Shown one piece after another: positions 58,901-64,000 of a stretch of 64,000 bases of DNA. Made by a program: the position numbers and the translations under genes. Numbering within the stretch: the first letter of the stretch is position 1; each line of letters begins with the position of its first letter. The notes under the pieces are model-generated. The model was given only the letters and a program-made list of their open reading frames with translations, ran no database searches and was not told the origin of the DNA. Source of the stretch: Volvariella volvacea V23 (taxonomy: Eukaryota > Basidiomycota > Agaricomycetes > Agaricales > Pluteaceae); the NCBI GenBank assembly GCA_000349905.1, contig KB722743.1, forward strand, positions 959,420 to 1,023,419, in the 5' to 3' direction.

Positions 58901-59102
58901 AGAAACCGCGTCAGTCATCACTATCCAGTCAAGTTCAGTGGAATGGGTGCCAGTGAGAGAGATGGTGGAGCATGCGGATATGGTGAATCGCAGGCCAAAG
59001 AACGGATGGTGGCTTGGAATGAAGGAACTCGTCGAATCGTTGGCTGGACGACCCCAGTTCAGTAGCTATGATCTCCCTGAGCTGAAGGGAGAGTCGGAGT
59101 AA
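55993..59102 (+). CDS. PFK1: ATP-dependent 6-phosphofructokinase
   Basis: Twelve exons: 55993..56078, 56139..56406, 56546..56735, 56790..57027, 57080..57164, 57214..57402, 57451..57576, 57605..57766, 57818..57840 (23 nt), 57890..58430, 58480..58610 and 58664..59102, about 825 residues. It phosphorylates fructose 6-phosphate to fructose 1,6-bisphosphate. It has the eukaryotic duplicated layout. N-half: [45 protein letters not shown] with the catalytic Asp, and [17 protein letters not shown]-half: [49 protein letters not shown] and [12 protein letters not shown], the regulatory copy. An insert of about 55 residues lies between YEGLVRG and [12 protein letters not shown]. There is no 200-residue N-terminal extension as in budding yeast subunits. 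The second intron is long (139 nt). Confidence 0.94.
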
Positions 59103-59257
59103 CTGACATGTAGAAAAGTCAATTAGATAGAGTGTATGAACATTGAAGACTCCGGCATTGCAAGGAGTTGTTGATTGACAGAGCGTGGGAATAAATATAG
59201 AGGGATTGTTGGAAATGTTGTGACAGCAACGAAAACGTGACAACCACCTCCCTCACC

Positions 59258-60902
59258 ATGTCCAACAGACCCCCGCTCCCTGTCCGCCATGCAAATCCCC
59301 ATGTTAAGACCGTTCGTCAGTCGTCCCCATCCCATCAATCCGCTGCCGTTCACTCACACCAACTCTGACAGTCGACTCGGGCTCATTGCCGCCAGTCAAG
59401 TATCAGATCCTTAATTGTCAAGGACAGGACATTCTGGTAAGCTGTTCATTTTAGCCTCCAGCCGCATCATGTCGACTAATTAACGCGTATTTCCCGCAAC
59501 ATAGGTCGGAAGATTGAAGATAGAGACGCCTACGGTATGCCACTGCCTCTTCTGGACCATCTGAACCAGCCATCTCATCATTAGTCTCGCCCCTCTTGTA
59601 CCTTGGTTCACCTTGCCACTGCACTTTTCTGCCTCGAAACCACCTAATCTCGCGCCAATCTATCAGCCGTCTGGCCATGCCTTTATCCTGCGTAGATTCG
59701 ACACGGGCGCAGTCAGTCTAACCACTATGTTCCGCGCTGCCTTCCCCAACGCGGCCGAATCCGATGAGAAACAAGAAGTTCAATGGGTCAAAGAAAACTA
59801 TGATTTATCCGGCAATAATGGCTCGACAAAGGACACGAGCATAACCCGTCTAGCCGGAACCTGGGTCAACCCGCAGCTGGCCCTAGAACTGGGTGACTCT
59901 TATCTGCTTGGTGCACTCATTCAGGCGATAGTGGACGCTAAACCTGATCCAAACGCCAACTATAGGCGCTCGGGAAGGCAATCAACCGCACCCACCAACC
60001 CCATCACTGGGACACCAAAGCCCCAGTCTGCGATATTGCCGATGCCGCCATCTTCACCTCTGGCGACACCACTGAAATCTCTTCAAGTACCTCTATTAAC
60101 ACCAAGACCTTCGTCTCCAGGACTCGGTCAACCTCATCCTGCTAAGCGTCGGAAGGATGCCGAAGCGTCTCCAGCCCCTCTCCCTCTGCCACCCCAGACT
60201 GTCCCTAATACACCGGCGGGTGCTCCTCAATCGTCCCCCGTCAAGCCCACAACGATGCCTAGACGTTCGGCCAGAACAAAAAGTCCAGCACCACCCAAGA
60301 TTCTCAGTTTTACTCCTACGAGTGCATCAACACCTGCTGCAAAGACCACCAGGACCACCAAGGCCTTGTTTAGAAGGGAAGAGACAACCAGAACTCCCGG
60401 CGGTTCGGATGAGACCGTTGTTGATGAGGAAGTCGAACGCGTTAAGGTTGTGGATGGCATCGCTGGATCGGAGTTGCGGGAGGAAGACCTCCGAGAGCAA
60501 AAGCAATTGATCGAAAACCTCAAGGCTCAGAGAGAGGCCGTGCAAAAGGAGAAGGAGGAGAAGGAGGTCGAAGAGACTGAGGAAGCAAAGGAGGAGGAGG
60601 AACATGATTATGCAGAGGAAGAGCAACAAGTGGAGGAAGAGCAAAGTCGTAAACGTGCTCGAGAGGACGAGGATGCTCCGCTTAAATTCGAGTTCAAGGA
60701 ACCAGAGACTGGTGTTAGACCTATCGCTACGAACAGGAGAGTGGGTAGGTTCCATCTAGAGCCGAAAAACAAGTCATTTGCTTGGGGCGTCGCTGCCTTT
60801 GCGCTTGGTGTGGGTGCTGTGTAAGTCTCCTTTTGATTCTTTGGTTTGCAACATTCAAAGCTAACCAAAACCTGTAGAACATGGCTCCCCAATTTCTTCT
60901 GA
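59258..60902 (+). CDS. BQT4: Bqt4-like tail-anchored KilA-N/APSES protein
   Basis: Exons 59258..59315, 59372..59436, 59505..59534, 59667..60820 and 60878..60902 give 443 residues. Residues 20-140 form a KilA-N/APSES-like domain: LPPVKYQILNCQGQDIL, VGRLKIETPTPSGHAFILRR, FDTGAVSLTTMFRAAFPNA, ITRLAGTWVNPQLALELGDS. A long Pro/Ser-rich linker follows, then an acidic coiled coil (EKEEKEVEETEEAKEEEEHD), and the last 25 residues are one hydrophobic helix (SFAWGVAAFALGVGAVTWL) that ends NFF. This is the layout of fission yeast Bqt4, an inner nuclear membrane protein that tethers telomeres and binds the nuclear envelope. The last exon codes only eight residues but completes the anchor. It could instead be an APSES paralog with another role; orthology is likely, not proven. 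Confidence 0.87.
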
Positions 60903-61384
60903 TGGTCAATAAATATGGATATGGTTTGGATCTACTTTTACGTTTTCATCCCGCGCGTCTCGATGGGCTGTTGTTTTCCTGCGGCGTTTTTCTATCTATT
61001 ATCCCTCCCCTCCTGATCTCAATGCAGAATGTGCCACCCTTCTTTACTTAGCTTAATTTTTATATTTCTTTTCATCGTGTTGCCTGGCTATCGACTCGTT
61101 TTCCAACACATGTCCTTGCGAGCTTCTTGTTAACGTTGTTTCAGAGTTGTATAACCACCTACCACCACGCCGAAACGAAAGTATATATCGTTCTGCAATG
61201 ACTACTGGGACAGGGATACGCCAATGATGTGCGCAGTTTAGATCTTGCCCAATTGTCATAGAACCTCCAACATATCTTACAATGTTCGGAGTAGTCTGAA
61301 TCACCCACGTTGTATTACAATGGCAGAACGATAGTACGAATATCGACAAACATAAATGCACCAACTAAATCCCGACTCGAGGCT
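60903..61384. other. Convergent intergenic region
   Basis: 3' regions of the Bqt4-like and arylesterase-like genes. No gene was seen. Confidence 0.55.
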
Positions 61385-62784
61385 TTACGGCCTGCAAACG
61401 ATAACACCATCTTCAGCATATAACCCGGACACGTACAAAATTCCCGACTTGGTATCCCTCAGTCCCGTCGTAGAGCTTGAAAAGCCAACACCGTTGCTTT
61501 GGAGCAACGTCTTCACCTCGTATTCAGGTGAATAAGGTACCTTTGTATGAACAGAAACTGGTGCATTCCGATCCTCGTCTTCGAAATCCTTTTCGACTCT
61601 TTGCTTCCTTGGGCTAATCTCCAACACCCAGCTAGGTGCAACCGGTGTATTATTAGCAGCCAGTTCGGTTAGAGTTGGGAAATGAGGATGGCCTGCAATG
61701 ATGATGTTGTCGTTATCGTCGAACACGACGTTGTCGGTGCTGAAAGGTGCCTCGACGGCGGCATCCAGAGATACGAGCTTATTGGTTTGCGGGTCACGAG
61801 TGTAAATTAGAACTCGATTCAAAGTTGTTGAGACGATGGCTACTTTCGCCCCATCATGAGAGATAGCTATGCCATTTGCAAAGGGAATGAATGTTGCGGA
61901 AAACTCGTGAGACTGGATGGCATCGTTCGATTCGAGGGCCGAGGGCGACGACGAAGCTGGCAGTGGGTTGAGCGTGACGTGGGATACCCAAGGGAGTGGC
62001 AAGGCAAAAACGGACTCCAATAGAGGAAGGAAATGCCCGACGATAGGCAACCTCCTCGTGAAGAGGTGGTCGTTCGTCAGGTAAAAAGAATCCGGTGAAG
62101 TCAGCGCCAAAGAGTTGGGCGCTACGAACCAGGGAGAGGAGATCGTTCTCAAGTATTGAGCTACATCGGGGTGCTGCGGTGAAACGATGAATTGCTCGAT
62201 GAACGTTCGTTGGCGAGCATGGTTAATGACATAGAGGTATGAAGAGTTGCCTCCATAAGATGGATAGACTTCTGCCCCCAAAGGATGGAAATCGTGATTT
62301 GGCGGATACCCCTGCAAGGTGATTTTTTGGGGTTTAGTTGCTCGCCCATCACCGTGGTCCTTCCCTGGTGCATACCAGAACAACGACCCGCGGGGTTCAG
62401 GGTTGCTCAACGGTCCCATAACCGTGTTCCACTGCTTTCTATTCGCGTCACAGCTCAATAAAACCCTTCGTTCCACCAGACCCCCGCCATTGTCTTCAGA
62501 GTCGTGCAAATCCCAAAACGTGATATCTTCACAATACTTGAGCGCTTTTGGTGTTGATGGGTCAATGTCCTCCTTGAGGGTTTCGCAATGTGTAGAAAAG
62601 TCACCGCCGGCAAAGTAACCATCCGGGAGAGGCGATTGAACGAAAATAGTATTGCGTGCAATCCTCCCGCTCCGGTATACAACGACACCCTGTGAAGTTG
62701 GGGATATAAGTTGTAGCGCGCATTACGAAGCACTCGACCCACTAATAGTGCTGCGAGCAAGGCAAATTTGCGAGCAAAAGGCAT
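61385..62784 (-). CDS. Paraoxonase/arylesterase-like beta-propeller protein
   Basis: Minus-strand exons 62784..62743 and 62689..61385 give 448 residues. The intron at 62690-62742 must be removed for the frame to continue as GVVYRSGRIARNTIFVQSPL. A hydrophobic start (MPFARKFALLAALL) is a signal or anchor. The propeller shows SMP-30/paraoxonase-type marks: CEDITFWDLHDSED, LFWYAPGKDHG, DFHPLGAEVYP, VAPNSLALTSPDSFYLTNDH, FANGIAISHDGAKVAIVSTT and DNVVFDDNDNIIIAGHP. In paraoxonases N and D residues at such positions hold the calcium ions; the N in APNSL, the N in TNDH and the DN of TDNVV agree. It may hydrolyse lactones or aryl esters in the secretory route. Its start lies only 23 bp from the assembly gap, so its promoter is mostly missing. 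Confidence 0.9.
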
Positions 62785-62807
62785 GGTTGGTGGGTGGGTG
62801 GGACAAG

Positions 62808-62907
62808 NNNNNNNNNNNNNNNNNNNNNNNNNNNNNNNNNNNNNNNNNNNNNNNNNNNNNNNNNNNNNNNNNNNNNNNNNNNNNNNNNNNNNNNNNNNNN
62901 NNNNNNN
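62808..62907. other. Assembly gap (100 N)
   Basis: Exactly 100 unknown bases, the usual placeholder for a scaffold join of unknown length. Distance and order across it are not certain. Confidence 0.97.
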
Positions 62908-63188
62908 AAGCTAAGGGGTGCAGGGATTGCGACCGTGTCTATTTAATGTATTGCGCGCATCAACTCACCCCACGGCACGTTAACGATAAGTGAGTGAGAC
63001 ACGGCCGATAGAAGCTCGCAAAACGCGCTCATTACGGATCTGTGATTAGCCAAGGGCTTTAGGCGTCCCCAAGTGGATCGTGAGTTCACCGAAATTTCCG
63101 AGTACAAGGATCAACTAACTAAGGGGTACAAATTCCAATACTTGAATTCTCGTAGCCTTTCGGGAACGAATTACATTCAAAACCTAGG

Positions 63189-63617
63189 TCAACACCCATA
63201 GATAAAGCCGGGCCAATCCAAATAATACAAGGAGGCCCAGTATCCATTGGACAATCTGCCCCAGCCACTAGAAAACCATTTTGCGTCAATAAGCGACCTC
63301 CCTGAAGGAAAGGGTATAACTTACGGATCGCCATTGACGGGAGTCGTGTTGGTTGTGGTGAAACATTCCACCGTGACACGAGTACCCCTAGGATATTGTC
63401 CCACGGCCGTGCAACTAGTACGCGGGCAAGTGCGGTATCGTAGGGCGTCCGCGGTAACTGTCGCAACCACAGCGCGCTTCTCGAGCGTAGTGTGAGTGGC
63501 ATGGACCTTTGCGGTCGCCGTGGGCCCAACTTCGTCAACGGTGGCATCTGGAGCAGGAGCTGCGCTGACGGCTTGTACGAGGGCGAGGGCAAAGAGAGAG
63601 ACGAGGGTAAACTTCAT
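63189..63617 (-). CDS. Small secreted cysteine protein with SH3-like domain and Kex2 site
   Basis: Minus-strand exons 63617..63325 and 63267..63189 give 123 residues. A signal peptide (MKFTLVSLFALALVQAVSAA) is followed by a propeptide of about 28 residues that ends EKR, a Kex2 cleavage site. The mature part (AVVATVTADALRYRTCPRTS..., then CTAVGQYPRGTRVTVECF) shows the pattern of a bacterial-type SH3 domain: a conserved N-terminal strand with LRYR, two Cys of the T-S-C-T type, then DPGWGRLSNGYWASLYY and the terminal Cys of YGC. Such domains in secreted fungal proteins often bind cell-wall glycans or peptides. Size, secretion and cysteines make it effector-like, but the role is unknown. It is 281 bp from the gap. 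Confidence 0.85.
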
Positions 63618-64000
63618 TGCGAATGATACTGGTTTGAAGACAACGAGTCGAAGAGCGAAAGCAATGAACTGCTTCGTTGGGGCTTCAGAGTCGAAACCAT
63701 CCAACCTTTATACCTTACTGCCCTCCAGTATATGGTAACTGATTCTGCAAGGTCATTGGTCGCCATATATTGCGCGAGAATCACGGACAGTGAAGGATGC
63801 GTAGTGGTAGTCATCGAACATACCTAACGTCAAACTCCACAAAGGCGGGCCATCTTACTGTGCAAAACCTCAAAATGAGAAAACAAAATGAGTAACGTGA
63901 AGAGGTGAAACCTCCTGATTGATATACATCGCTTGCGAGCTCCAGCAGCCGGGATTCTCCTGGATCTTGTTACCTGGAGCTACTTGTGCTGGGTGCTGCT
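63618..64000. other. Right-end intergenic region
   Basis: Promoter of the SH3-like gene: 5'-TATAAAGG-3' on the minus strand at about 63706-63713 (CCTTTATA on the plus strand), some 90 bp before the start codon, is a likely TATA box. Beyond it no gene was seen. Confidence 0.55.

Overview
The window is nuclear DNA of a filamentous basidiomycete, most likely an agaricomycete. Nearly every gene is cut by 45-65 nt GT-AG introns, with several micro-exons of 12-25 nt. The families fit: a DUF6534 seven-helix protein, a Kre9/Knh1 GPI-type wall protein, a fungal PalA/Rim20, a Bqt4-like protein and a PAS-GATA factor. There are no operons, insertion sequences or CRISPR arrays. One 100-N assembly gap lies near the right end. 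I reconstructed exon joins by matching splice sites, reading phase and family conservation; single boundaries may be off by a base or two.

Left third (1-22 kb): the 3' part of a large Ser/Pro-rich protein; a tail-anchored CS-domain (NudC-like) protein; thiamine pyrophosphokinase; the MoaD/MOCS2A sulfur carrier; a metallo-beta-lactamase-fold gene with an apparent +1 frameshift; on the minus strand a CCDC174-like nuclear protein, the PP1 regulator SDS22 and a PAS-GATA transcription factor that shares a short promoter with an ankyrin protein; then PRMT5 and a Kre9-like wall protein.

Middle (22-46 kb): a roughly 1,886-residue acidic, probably disordered protein with about a dozen W-T-P-S-Y-S-V-H-x-Q-G-S motifs and a C-terminal CaaX box (CVIM), the most unusual object here; an intron-containing tRNA-Tyr; a Na+/Ca2+-exchanger family transporter; a 17-exon DUF6534 membrane protein with a reading-frame conflict; an HDEL-tagged ER DnaJ (Scj1/ERdj3) divergent by 140 bp from a probably mitochondrial protein of unknown function; a GPI-type aspartic protease with variant catalytic motifs; and a RasGAP of the IQGAP-related Gap1/Sar1 type.

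Right third (46-64 kb): RIM20/palA of the ambient-pH pathway; a tandem array of three DM9 (DUF3421) lectin-like genes; the WLM metalloprotease WSS1, which repairs DNA-protein crosslinks; 6-phosphofructokinase; a Bqt4-like tail-anchored KilA-N/APSES protein; a paraoxonase/arylesterase-like beta-propeller; and, after the gap, a small secreted SH3-like cysteine protein with a Kex2 site. Most genes are conserved housekeeping genes in no obvious functional cluster; the DM9 array is the only local gene family.
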